Of a stretch of DNA of 64,000 nucleotides, positions 8,300 to 16,214 are shown in pieces. The position numbers were made by a program, and so were the translations under genes. Source of the DNA: Glycocaulis sp051859565 (GTDB lineage: Bacteria; Pseudomonadota; Alphaproteobacteria; Caulobacterales; Maricaulaceae); NCBI RefSeq assembly GCF_051859565.1, contig NZ_JBHYFK010000003.1, positions 186,001 to 250,000 of the forward strand. The letters are read 5' to 3'. The notes under the pieces are model-generated. The model ran no database searches, had not been told where the DNA came from, and was given only the letters and a program-made list of their open reading frames with translations. Positions within the stretch are counted from its first letter, which is position 1. Each line of letters opens with the position of its first letter.

Positions 8300-10089
8300 G
8301 CATCACCTTCAATAATGAGAATGCCGGAATCGGGCGTCGCGGCGTAAAGCCGTTCAACATCGCTTCGGCGGCGGTCGATGACAGCGCGGCGGTTCACCGT
8401 GCCCTTGTCAGACAGCTCGTGAGCGTTTGGGTCTGGCGGTGTATCCAGCAAAAGGGCGCGCCGGATCTTGGAGCCGCCGTGCTGGCCTTCATTCACCTCC
8501 CTGATCGCCTGCGCGATGTCCTCCGGCGCGGCTGCCGGTTTGGCCCAGCCCATCAAGGTGAGGTAGGGCCGGTCATCATCACACAGGACCAGATCGGTCA
8601 TCAGGGTGCCAAGCTGGCGCATCAGCGTGTCGCGAAGCGCGCCCCCATAGACCCAGGCGCCGCTGGACAGCTTGAACTCCTCCGCAGCCCGGCCGGCAAA
8701 GGCAAGGCCCAGCTCAGGGCGGTCAGGATCGTGGAATACGGCAAGGTCTCCGGTGCGGTAGAAGCCTTCCTCATCGAATGAGGCAGCCGTTTTCTCCGGC
8801 TCATCCAGATAGCCAGCCGTCACATTGGGCCCGCGCGCACGTAGCTCGTAGCGGTCGCCTGAGGGGACGAGCTTAACCTCGGCCCCCGGCGTCGGCAGGC
8901 CGATGCCCACCTTGTCGCTTTCAAAGTGGATGACCATGAAGGCCGACACGGTTTCGGTGGAGCCATAGCCGCTGGTCAGCATGATCCGGTGGCCGGTCTC
9001 GGCCACAGCCAGAGCCTGCAGCCGGTCATAGACGGACTGCGACAGGCCCGCCCCGCCATAGAGCATCAGGTTCAGCCGGGCAAAGAAGGTCTTGCGCAGC
9101 GCTGCATCCGCTTCCAGCGCGTCCACCAGCATGGAATAGCCCAGCGGCACATTGTTGTAATAGCCAACGCTGATCTCGCGCAGATTGCGGATTGACTGGT
9201 CGAAAAGGCCAGGCGCGGGCTTGCCGTCATCGACATACATCGTGCCGCCCTCAAGCAGGGTGGTACGCATCGCGAAGGCACCGGCGGCGTGGTGCCAGGG
9301 CAGCCAGTCCAGCATGACATCGTGCCAGCCCGCGCTTTTGCCGATGGTCTGCTGGCACTGGGCGCTGTTGGCGGCGAGATTGTCGAAGCTGATCTCGACC
9401 AGCTTGGGCAGGCCGGTGGAGCCTGAGGTCAGCATGTAGGCGGCCACGTCATCGGCGCGGCGCGCAGCGATGGCCTCGCTCACGGCCTGCGTTACCGGCG
9501 TCGCGGTGACGGTATCGAAGGCATGAGCGCCGGGCGCATCCGCAGCGCAGGTGACAAGACACGCATCGCCGGTATCAAGGCTGGCTATCGCTTTGAACGC
9601 GCCTTCACTCTGGGCGAAGATCGCGCCGGGCTTTGCCTTGGCGATAACGTGCTTGAGGCGTCCATAATCGCCGCCCAGAGCCGCATAGGTCGTGCTGACC
9701 GGGCAGACAGGCAAGCCTGCCGCCCAGCCTGCAAATGTCATCACGGCAAAGGCAGGGCCGTTCTCGGCAATAATGAGCAGGGCGCGATCACGCGGCGCGT
9801 GGTCCAGCAGCCATTGCGTCGCCCCGTCAATCTGGCGCTTCAGATCGGCGTATGAGGTAAACACCCACTCGCCATCAGGGCTGGCACGCTTGGCCATGGC
9901 AGGCTTCTCGCCCTGGGCCTGCGCCATGCGCGCGAACCGGGCGGGAAGATTGGTCTCATAGGGCTGCAGCGCGATGCGCGAGCGCATGACAACCGTCCCG
10001 TCGGCGCGGCGCTCAATGTCCAGATCGACCGGCAGCAGCGATGCATCACGCAGCGGCGCGAACGCGGTCTTCGCTTCGGGAAGAGCCAT
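8296..10089 (-). CDS. feruloyl-CoA-synthase-like acyl-CoA ligase
   Basis: 597 residues of the ANL superfamily, closest in look to feruloyl-CoA synthetases. It has the N-terminal RIALQPYETNLPARF segment, TSGSTGLPK (221-229), DWLPWHHAAGAF, a YGSTE motif, and the C-terminal SDKGTVNRRAV lysine segment, which replaces the PTGK of fatty-acid ligases. It would activate a hydroxycinnamate or similar aryl/isoprenoid acid. No enoyl-CoA hydratase/lyase (ech) lies next to it, unlike canonical ferulate loci, so the downstream chemistry must differ. Starts at the stop of the first SnoaL gene (1-nt overlap) and overlaps the next by 4 nt. Confidence 0.85.
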   Translation of the reverse strand: MALPEAKTAFAPLRDASLLPVDLDIERRADGTVVMRSRIALQPYETNLPARFARMAQAQGEKPAMAKRASPDGEWVFTSYADLKRQIDGATQWLLDHAPRDRALLIIAENGPAFAVMTFAGWAAGLPVCPVSTTYAALGGDYGRLKHVIAKAKPGAIFAQSEGAFKAIASLDTGDACLVTCAADAPGAHAFDTVTATPVTQAVSEAIAARRADDVAAYMLTSGSTGLPKLVEISFDNLAANSAQCQQTIGKSAGWHDVMLDWLPWHHAAGAFAMRTTLLEGGTMYVDDGKPAPGLFDQSIRNLREISVGYYNNVPLGYSMLVDALEADAALRKTFFARLNLMLYGGAGLSQSVYDRLQALAVAETGHRIMLTSGYGSTETVSAFMVIHFESDKVGIGLPTPGAEVKLVPSGDRYELRARGPNVTAGYLDEPEKTAASFDEEGFYRTGDLAVFHDPDRPELGLAFAGRAAEEFKLSSGAWVYGGALRDTLMRQLGTLMTDLVLCDDDRPYLTLMGWAKPAAAPEDIAQAIREVNEGQHGGSKIRRALLLDTPPDPNAHELSDKGTVNRRAVIDRRRSDVERLYAATPDSGILIIEGDA

Positions 10090-10529
10090 CAGCTCGCCCT
10101 CGTGACAACCGGCCTGTCGAGCATGGCGCGTACTTCAGGAGATATCTCCTTTTTCTCGCGCTGGCTGGTTTGCACATAGGCGTTGAAATACTCGCGCCAG
10201 CGGTGAATCCGCCCGTCCTTGAACTCCAGAACGCCCGCATAGGGCACGGCCAGATGCGAGCCGTCAGTGCCGGTAAACTCGTCCACGCCTTCCATCCAGA
10301 GCGTGTCGCCATTTTCCGCGTAATCGAAAAGGCGCCAGTCATTGGATTGCGTCTTGCCAGCCATCTTGGTGAGAGCGGCGCGCATGGCGTCCTTGCCCTC
10401 AAAGACCGGCAGCATGCCGCCGGAATTATTCCATATGAAATCGTCGTGGATGTGCTCCATGACAGCGTCCACGTCGAGCCTGTGCCAGGCTTCGATAACG
10501 TCAAGAAGAGTATCGATATGGCGAGCCAA
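10089..10529 (-). CDS. SnoaL-like (NTF2-fold) protein, first copy
   Basis: 146 residues, SnoaL/limonene-epoxide-hydrolase-like fold: LLDVIEAWHRLDVDAVMEHIHDDFIWN, a central SNDWRLFDYAENGDTLWMEGVDEF sheet, and DGRIHRWREYFNAY near the C-terminus. The start is TTG 10529 with GGAGG 8 nt upstream; no better start exists. It opens the minus-strand operon, and copy 3 of the shared 20-bp element lies 46 nt upstream. Limonene-epoxide hydrolase, hydratase or isomerase activity are all possible; none can be proven from sequence. Confidence 0.8.
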   Translation of the reverse strand: MARHIDTLLDVIEAWHRLDVDAVMEHIHDDFIWNNSGGMLPVFEGKDAMRAALTKMAGKTQSNDWRLFDYAENGDTLWMEGVDEFTGTDGSHLAVPYAGVLEFKDGRIHRWREYFNAYVQTSQREKKEISPEVRAMLDRPVVTRAS

Positions 10530-10893
10530 AGCTTTTTCCTCCCTGAAGCCTCTCTTTGCTGGAGGCTATTTCCTTGTCAGTCCGGTTATACAAGCGACAT
10601 TCGGGAAGCGCAACCAGCGGATTCCTCGACCGGGCTAAAGCCCGGTTCTGGCAAGGAATTCATGAAAGGGAGAGGGCAGTCGCGTGCTCATTAGGCACGC
10701 GTTTAAGAGGCAGGTTAATGTGCCTGCCCGAGAGCGCGTAAATCAGGAGTATAATTGTCCGTGCGCGCCGAGGCCGCCCGAATCCTGCGCGCGAATATCG
10801 TCATGGCGAAGAATGCGGCTGCCGGCAAAGGGAAGCTGGCTATCAGGCTACGGCGGTTGAGCCAGGAGACTTTCCTGTTTCCGCCACGCCGCG
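10530..10893. other. 364-nt intergenic region: SnoaL-operon promoter and hairpins
   Basis: No convincing gene. It contains the shared element (10576-10595), a 7-bp hairpin ACCGGGC-TAAA-GCCCGGT (10629-10646) with outer ATTCC/GGAAT pairs, a 7-bp hairpin CGCGTGC...GCACGCG (10681-10701) and a 6-bp hairpin GGCAGG...CCTGCC (10709-10728). The hairpins may end TetR-operon transcription arriving from the right, though no clear U-tract is visible. Confidence 0.6.
10576..10595 (-). promoter_or_regulatory. shared 20-bp promoter element, copy 3
   Basis: Read on the minus strand, GCTTGTATAACCGGACTGAC. It ends 46 nt before the TTG start of the SnoaL-FCS operon, exactly the distance seen at the carotenoid oxygenase. 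It matches 15 of 20 positions of copy 2 and 14 of 20 of copy 1. Confidence 0.6.
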
Positions 10894-11643
10894 TCAGCCT
10901 TCCTTGCCGGAAGAGGGTGCCCGCTCTTCTGCGCGCTGTGCGCAGATTTCCCGGAAGCCCGCCGCCATGAAGCGCGCCATGCGGTCCCGGATGGAGCCGA
11001 AATCATCGGAGCTGCAAACACCGCCCGACAGCCGGTCGATCCGGCCGGTGCGGGACAGGGTGAGCATCAGCGCGCCGGTGACGAAGTGATAGCCCCAGAA
11101 CAGGTCTTCATCCGTGCTGCCGGGGATGGCTTTACGCAACAAGGCGATGAGGCGCAGGACGACGGGATCGAAATTCTGATCCATCAGCTCGCCGCCAAAC
11201 ACGGTGTTGGAGAGCTGACCGCCGATCATGCCGTAATATTTCCAGCTCTCTCCGCCCTGGCTGTAGAGATCAAGATCGGTATCCAGGAAGGCGTGCAACG
11301 CCCCTTCCACAGTAGGCTTGCCATCGGTTTCGGCATCATGGGCGTCCATGGCCTGCATCCGCCGCCCGATGGTCTCGCTGGCCCGGCGTGAGAGCACAGC
11401 CCCAAACAGCTTGTCCTTGTCGGAGAAGTAGTAATTGAGAAGCGTATGATGCACGCCGATATCGGTGGCGATGTCTTTCAGCGTGACGTTATAGAGCCCG
11501 CGCAGCGCGAACAGGCGCTCTGCCGCGTCGAGGATCTGCTCCATCTTCTCGGCGCGCTGCTGTTCCTTCACCGAAGGCTTACTTGCCTTCTTTGCGGTGG
11601 TGCTTGCCGGTTTTCCCGCACTGGCTGATCTAGCTGTTGCCAT
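10894..11643 (-). CDS. TetR/AcrR-family transcriptional regulator
   Basis: 249 residues. A basic Ala/Lys/Ser-rich tail (1-28) precedes a TetR helix-turn-helix at ~33-80 (ILDAAERLFALRGL, LKDIATDIGV, LLNYYFSDKDKLF). The C-terminal ligand-binding domain is helical and ends in a charged tail. Its ATG (11643) lies inside the 3' end of the ligase gene (14-nt overlap), so it is the last gene of the receptor-transporter-esterase-ligase operon. It probably represses that operon through the palindrome at 18554-18579, about 7 kb upstream (inference). Effector likely the imported compound or its CoA ester. Confidence 0.9.
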   Translation of the reverse strand: MATARSASAGKPASTTAKKASKPSVKEQQRAEKMEQILDAAERLFALRGLYNVTLKDIATDIGVHHTLLNYYFSDKDKLFGAVLSRRASETIGRRMQAMDAHDAETDGKPTVEGALHAFLDTDLDLYSQGGESWKYYGMIGGQLSNTVFGGELMDQNFDPVVLRLIALLRKAIPGSTDEDLFWGYHFVTGALMLTLSRTGRIDRLSGGVCSSDDFGSIRDRMARFMAAGFREICAQRAEERAPSSGKEG

Positions 11644-13219
11644 AGTCCAATCTCAAACGCTGCTTGTCGATTTTGCCGGTGGGCGCCAGAGGCATCTGGT
11701 CAATACGGATAACCACGTCGGGAATCCACCACGGAGCCACCCGGCCACGAAGCGGTTCCAGAAGCGACTCTTCACTTACATCGTTTCCGGCGCTTGTCTG
11801 TACCAGCAATATGGGCCGCTCGCCCCATTTGGGATCGGCCCGTCCGATGACGGCGGCCAGCGATATACCCGGATGCTGGTTCACCACCGCTTCTATCTCT
11901 GCCGGGTTGATCCATTCTCCGCCTGACTTGATCAAATCCTTGGCGCGGCCCGTGATGATGAGGTTTCCGCCCGTGTCGATGCGGGCAAGATCACCGGTGG
12001 AGAACCAGCCATCCGCATTAAGGGCCGAGCTCTCCTGCCCGAAATAGCGCGCCACCACGGATGCGCCGCGCACATGCAGATGGCCTTCGCTACCGCGCTG
12101 CTGTGGCAGGGCATTGCCGTCTGCATCGGTGATTAGAAGATCAACACCGATGGAGGGTCTGCCGGACTTCTCGGCTGACCTGTCAGGGTCATCGGGAGAA
12201 GCAAAAGTGCCGGCAGGTGACAGCTCGGTCATGCCCCAGCTGGTCTGGACGGTAACGCCCAGCACCCGTTCAAAGCGGGCCATTAGCGCGGGGGGCAGGG
12301 GTGCGCCCCCGACCACCACCCGCTTCAGGCTGGGTGTCTGTCCGCCGGTCGCTTCCAGATGCTCCACAACGCCAAGCCAGACAGTCGCGATACCGACCGC
12401 GACCGTCACCTTTTCGGCATTGATCAGGGCGGCCAGCCGGGCCCCGTCGAGATGCCTGCCGGGCAGCACCATTTTCGCACCCACCGCAGGCAGGGCAAAG
12501 GTGAGCCCCCACGCATTGGCGTGGAACATGGGCACGGCCATCAGCACACTGTCGGCCTTCGAGATGGCCATCGCATCGGCCTGCAGCTGGCGCAGCGTGT
12601 GCAGGAAGCTGGCGCGGTGGGTGTAGGTGACGCCCTTGGGCGCGCCCGTCGTGCCTGAGGTGAAGCACAGCCCGCACGGCGCGGTTTCCTCAAATCCGCC
12701 CCAGATTTCGTTGTCAGAGGCCGAGGCCAGCATGGGTTCGAGCGGTTCAGGCTTCAGGCCGGGCCCGCTCGCTATGTCGCCGGCATCGATGACTAGCAGG
12801 TGCCTGATGCCCGGAGCCTTTGCCGCCAGCTCGCGGGCCAGCGGCAGAAGGTCGACACTGGCGATCAGCACACGCGCCTGTGACTGACCGGCCATGTCGG
12901 CAAGCTGGCTGGCGGTCAGGCGCGGATTGAGGGTATGGCAGACCGCCCCCATACCCATGATGGCGTACCAGGCCTCCACATGGGCCTGCGTATTCCAGGC
13001 GAGCGTGGCGACGCACTCTCCTTTTTGTACGCCCAGCCCTGCAAGCACATGGGAGGTCTTCACGCTGCGCTCGCGCAGCCGGGCATAGCCGGTGCGGGCA
13101 TGCGCGCCGGAATCGCTGGCCGTTACCAGCTCGGCGTCAGGATGCCAGCTGGCTGCATGATCGAGGAATTTGTCGAGCGTGAGAGGAAAGTCCTGCATCG
13201 CTCCATGCATTAACGGCAT
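11630..13219 (-). CDS. long-chain/aryl acyl-CoA ligase (FadD-like)
   Basis: 529 residues, ANL superfamily. TSGTTGAPKG (187-196) is the phosphate loop, HTLNPRLTASQL is the typical N-domain signature of fatty-acid/alkylmalonate-type ligases, GMTELSP the adenine region, STGDLARID the hinge and PTGKIDK the C-terminal catalytic lysine. It activates a carboxylic acid to its CoA thioester. ATG 13219 has GGGAG 7 nt upstream and overlaps the esterase by 10 nt; ATGs at 13210 (TAATG overlap with the esterase stop) and 13198 are alternatives. It follows the esterase, so it may activate the acid that the esterase releases. Confidence 0.87.
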   Translation of the reverse strand: MPLMHGAMQDFPLTLDKFLDHAASWHPDAELVTASDSGAHARTGYARLRERSVKTSHVLAGLGVQKGECVATLAWNTQAHVEAWYAIMGMGAVCHTLNPRLTASQLADMAGQSQARVLIASVDLLPLARELAAKAPGIRHLLVIDAGDIASGPGLKPEPLEPMLASASDNEIWGGFEETAPCGLCFTSGTTGAPKGVTYTHRASFLHTLRQLQADAMAISKADSVLMAVPMFHANAWGLTFALPAVGAKMVLPGRHLDGARLAALINAEKVTVAVGIATVWLGVVEHLEATGGQTPSLKRVVVGGAPLPPALMARFERVLGVTVQTSWGMTELSPAGTFASPDDPDRSAEKSGRPSIGVDLLITDADGNALPQQRGSEGHLHVRGASVVARYFGQESSALNADGWFSTGDLARIDTGGNLIITGRAKDLIKSGGEWINPAEIEAVVNQHPGISLAAVIGRADPKWGERPILLVQTSAGNDVSEESLLEPLRGRVAPWWIPDVVIRIDQMPLAPTGKIDKQRLRLDYGNS

Positions 13220-14847
13220 GCGGGCACTCCCGCAGGCAGAGGCGGGGAGACAACCCCGACATTCCAGTTCCACGCAATGCCCGCCGCACGCCTGCGGCAG
13301 ACCACTTCTTCGCGCAGATCGAACATGCCCGGCATCAGATCGGTGCCGGGGCGCGGCTCACCGGCAAACTCCATATAGGCTCTCGTATCGCCATAGGCGG
13401 GCCAGGCCGGGAAGCCGTCCGCCACCGGCACACCGTCACGGGCAAAGGACGCCCAGTATCCCACCATGGCATCCGACAGCGCAGTTTCTACTGGCGTTTC
13501 CGGAACGGCAGGCCAATCAGGCGCCGTGCGGCGCAGAGTACCGAAAGCGTAGGGGATTTCAGCCGCATGGAAGGCATGCAGATCGGCTTCATCCGCCGCC
13601 GGATAGCTATGGTTGAAATAGTAGAGATAGCTGTCCTGACCGGCCGCGCTCTGGCTTTCAACAAGCCTTACCGCCGTCCAGCCGTAAAGCGCGTCCCGCG
13701 TGATCGCCAGCAGGCTCTCGGCCACATCATCAGCCGGGTAAAGCGCCAGAAAGGCAGGCGCCAGCTCGCCATAGCGGGCCTCGATCTTGGCTATATACGC
13801 CTCCGAACTCTCCGGTACTTCGGGCAGCAGGAAGCGCAGTGAGCGGATCTCGCCCTCATTGAACCCGGCAAGGATCGGCACCTGTGCCTGCTCGCCCCGG
13901 TCGAACTGATCGACAAGCTGGCCGGGCAGGACATGGCCATCAATCGCCGGGAAGGGGAAATAGCCGGTCATGGCCGACGCCATGGTCAGGTCCTGCGCAT
14001 CAGCGGCGCGCAAGGCGGCGACATCCTGATGGCCGGTCTGACCGGCAAGCCACACGCCCAGCTCCTCAGCGGAAGGGACACCATGCGGATTGCCCCGCAG
14101 TGCAGGAGCCGAAATCATGTAGGCGCTCTGGGCGATGGCGCGGGCAAACAGGCCGTGCGCTGAAGGCGCGCCCATCAGATACATGACCGAGAGCGCACCG
14201 GCGGACTCGCCCGCTATCGTAACGTTCTCCGGATCACCGCCAAAGGCGGCGATATTGCGGTTCACCCAGCGCAAAGCCTCGATCTGGTCGAGTACGCCGT
14301 AATTGCCTGAGATATTGTCCGGCGATTCCGCGCTGAGCTCGGGGTGGGCCAGATAGCCCAGAATGCCGACCCGGTAGTTGATGGTGACCACGACAAGGCC
14401 TTCAGCGGCCAGCCGGGCACCGTCATACATGCTGTCGCTGCCCGCCCCGCCGATGAGCGACCCGCCATGTATCCAGACGAACACGGGCGCATTTTCGGCA
14501 TTCTCCGGCGCCCAGATATTGAGCGAGAGACAATCCTCGCTCATCTCGCCGCGTTCCTCGGCATAGATGCTGCCCGGCCGGGAAGGCGGCTGGTGGCACA
14601 CCGGGCCAAACTGCGTGGCGTCGCGTACGCCGTCCCACCGCGGGGCGGGCACAGGCGCACGCCAGCGGTTATGGCCGGTGGGCGCCTCGGCGTAGGGAAT
14701 GCCCCGGAACGCCGTGATGCCCGCCTCGCGGGTGCCCTGAACGGTTCCGGCAGGCGTTTCCACCTGCGCTGGCGTTCTGGCGCAGGCCGTGGCTGGCAGG
14801 CACAGCAAGACTGCCCCTGCCAGCGCGAGAAGGCTTCTGCCCGTCAT
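13210..14847 (-). CDS. type-B carboxylesterase, exported
   Basis: 545 residues of the carboxylesterase/cholinesterase-like alpha/beta-hydrolase family. The N-terminal signal peptide (SLLALAGAVLLCLPATACA) sends it to the periplasm. The oxyanion loop HGGS is at 127-130, the EDCLSLNIW family signature at 104-112, and the nucleophile is S215 in GESAG; acid and His residues of the triad are expected in the C-terminal half. It hydrolyses carboxylic esters. Its place after a TonB receptor and an MFS transporter suggests periplasmic cleavage of an imported ester, with one product then taken into the cytoplasm. It overlaps the MFS gene by ATGA. Confidence 0.9.
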   Translation of the reverse strand: MTGRSLLALAGAVLLCLPATACARTPAQVETPAGTVQGTREAGITAFRGIPYAEAPTGHNRWRAPVPAPRWDGVRDATQFGPVCHQPPSRPGSIYAEERGEMSEDCLSLNIWAPENAENAPVFVWIHGGSLIGGAGSDSMYDGARLAAEGLVVVTINYRVGILGYLAHPELSAESPDNISGNYGVLDQIEALRWVNRNIAAFGGDPENVTIAGESAGALSVMYLMGAPSAHGLFARAIAQSAYMISAPALRGNPHGVPSAEELGVWLAGQTGHQDVAALRAADAQDLTMASAMTGYFPFPAIDGHVLPGQLVDQFDRGEQAQVPILAGFNEGEIRSLRFLLPEVPESSEAYIAKIEARYGELAPAFLALYPADDVAESLLAITRDALYGWTAVRLVESQSAAGQDSYLYYFNHSYPAADEADLHAFHAAEIPYAFGTLRRTAPDWPAVPETPVETALSDAMVGYWASFARDGVPVADGFPAWPAYGDTRAYMEFAGEPRPGTDLMPGMFDLREEVVCRRRAAGIAWNWNVGVVSPPLPAGVPACR

Positions 14848-16214
14848 GCTGCGGCCTCCTCGCCGGAACGCTTCAGAGCCGCTGCCAGCCAGAAGAACAT
14901 GCCAATGGCGACGAAATAGACCGGGATCAGCGTGTAGAAGGCGAGCTGGAGCGAGTTTTCCGGATTGGTCCGGGCGAAGAAGTCGCTCATGAAGCCGAGA
15001 TAGGTCGGGCCGAAGCCCAGGCCGACAAGGTTCATCACCAGCAGCAGGAGCGCGCCTGCCACCACGCGCTGATCAGGCCGGACCTCTTCCTGAACCAGCG
15101 CCACAGACGGCGACAGGTAGAAATAGTTCAGGCCGGTCGGGACCAGCAGGAAGACCAGCGCGAGCTGCCAGCTCGGTGCCCATACGAAAGCGGCAAAGAG
15201 CGGCACAGCGAGCGCCAGCCCGATTGCGGGCAGCCAGGCGTAGGCCGTTCTGTTGCGCGGGCCCCATTTGTCGATCAGGCGGCCGGAGACGAACATGCCG
15301 CCACCGACGCCCAGAAGGATCACGATGGCATACCAGACCGCCACATCGCCGAGCTCCATGCCCTTTTCGCGCATCAGGAACAGCACGGTGAAATTCAGCA
15401 CCGCATAGGTCATGAACTGGGTCGCGGCACAGGCCAGCGACACCCGCACGAGCACCGGGTCGGTGAAGAACAGGCGTACTGTTGCCCAGAAGGGGGATTT
15501 TGCCGGCACTGCCGCCGTATCCGCGGCAGGCGGTGTATCGGTTGCGTTGACCAGCGTGGCGACCGGCTCGCTCGCAGCCGCCGGTTTGACATCCAGCCCG
15601 CCGCGCTTGGGCTCGCGCATCCAGAACCAGACGAACAGGGCCGTGAGGACGCCGATCACGCCGATCCAGATGAAGGCAAGCCGCCAGGAATAGGCAGCCG
15701 CAATCGACGCGCCGAAGGCGATGCCCAGCGCCATGCCGATGGGCGGACCGAGATTGAACAGGCTGAGCGCGGTGCCACGCATGCCGGGCGGGAAATAGTC
15801 GGAAATGATGGCATAGGATGGGGGTACGCCGCCCGCCTCACCAACCCCTACCGCCATCCGTGCGACGGCGAGCTGGGGGTAGTTGGCAGCGAGGCCGCAA
15901 GCGGCGGTCGCCGCACTCCAGAGGCCGCAGGAAAAGGCGAGTACCTTCACCCGGTTGGTCCTGTCTGCCAGCAGCCCCACCGGAATGGCGAGGATGCAGT
16001 AGAACATCGCGAAATAGAGCCCGCTGATCAGGCCTATCTGACCGTCAGAAATGCCCAGCTCGTCCTGGATGGGCTTGGCAAGGATGGAGAGAAGCTGACG
16101 GTCCAGAAAGTTCAGGACGTAGACGAAACACAAGACCGCCAGCACGGCCCAGGCATAGGCGCCCGGGCGCGCAGCATGCGCGCCCGGAACTGCCGTCGGG
16201 TTAGAGATGGCCAT
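14844..16214 (-). CDS. MFS transporter
   Basis: 456 residues, 12 predicted membrane helices. The MFS loop signature GLLADRTNRVKVLAFS follows helix 2, and a long cytoplasmic loop (about 190-240, rich in Ala/Pro/Thr) divides the halves. It resembles Spinster/hexuronate-type and aromatic-acid permeases. Inner membrane. Start ATG 16214 overlaps the receptor stop by one base (TGATG), and the stop overlaps the esterase start by 4 nt, so translation is coupled in both directions. Probably imports the acid or alcohol freed in the periplasm. Confidence 0.88.
   Translation of the reverse strand: MAISNPTAVPGAHAARPGAYAWAVLAVLCFVYVLNFLDRQLLSILAKPIQDELGISDGQIGLISGLYFAMFYCILAIPVGLLADRTNRVKVLAFSCGLWSAATAACGLAANYPQLAVARMAVGVGEAGGVPPSYAIISDYFPPGMRGTALSLFNLGPPIGMALGIAFGASIAAAYSWRLAFIWIGVIGVLTALFVWFWMREPKRGGLDVKPAAASEPVATLVNATDTPPAADTAAVPAKSPFWATVRLFFTDPVLVRVSLACAATQFMTYAVLNFTVLFLMREKGMELGDVAVWYAIVILLGVGGGMFVSGRLIDKWGPRNRTAYAWLPAIGLALAVPLFAAFVWAPSWQLALVFLLVPTGLNYFYLSPSVALVQEEVRPDQRVVAGALLLLVMNLVGLGFGPTYLGFMSDFFARTNPENSLQLAFYTLIPVYFVAIGMFFWLAAALKRSGEEAAA

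Noticed and set aside
10755..10970. 71-codon frame between the SnoaL operon and TetR
   Set aside because: Arg/Ala-rich, overlaps the TetR gene, lacks a domain and a good ribosome-binding site.
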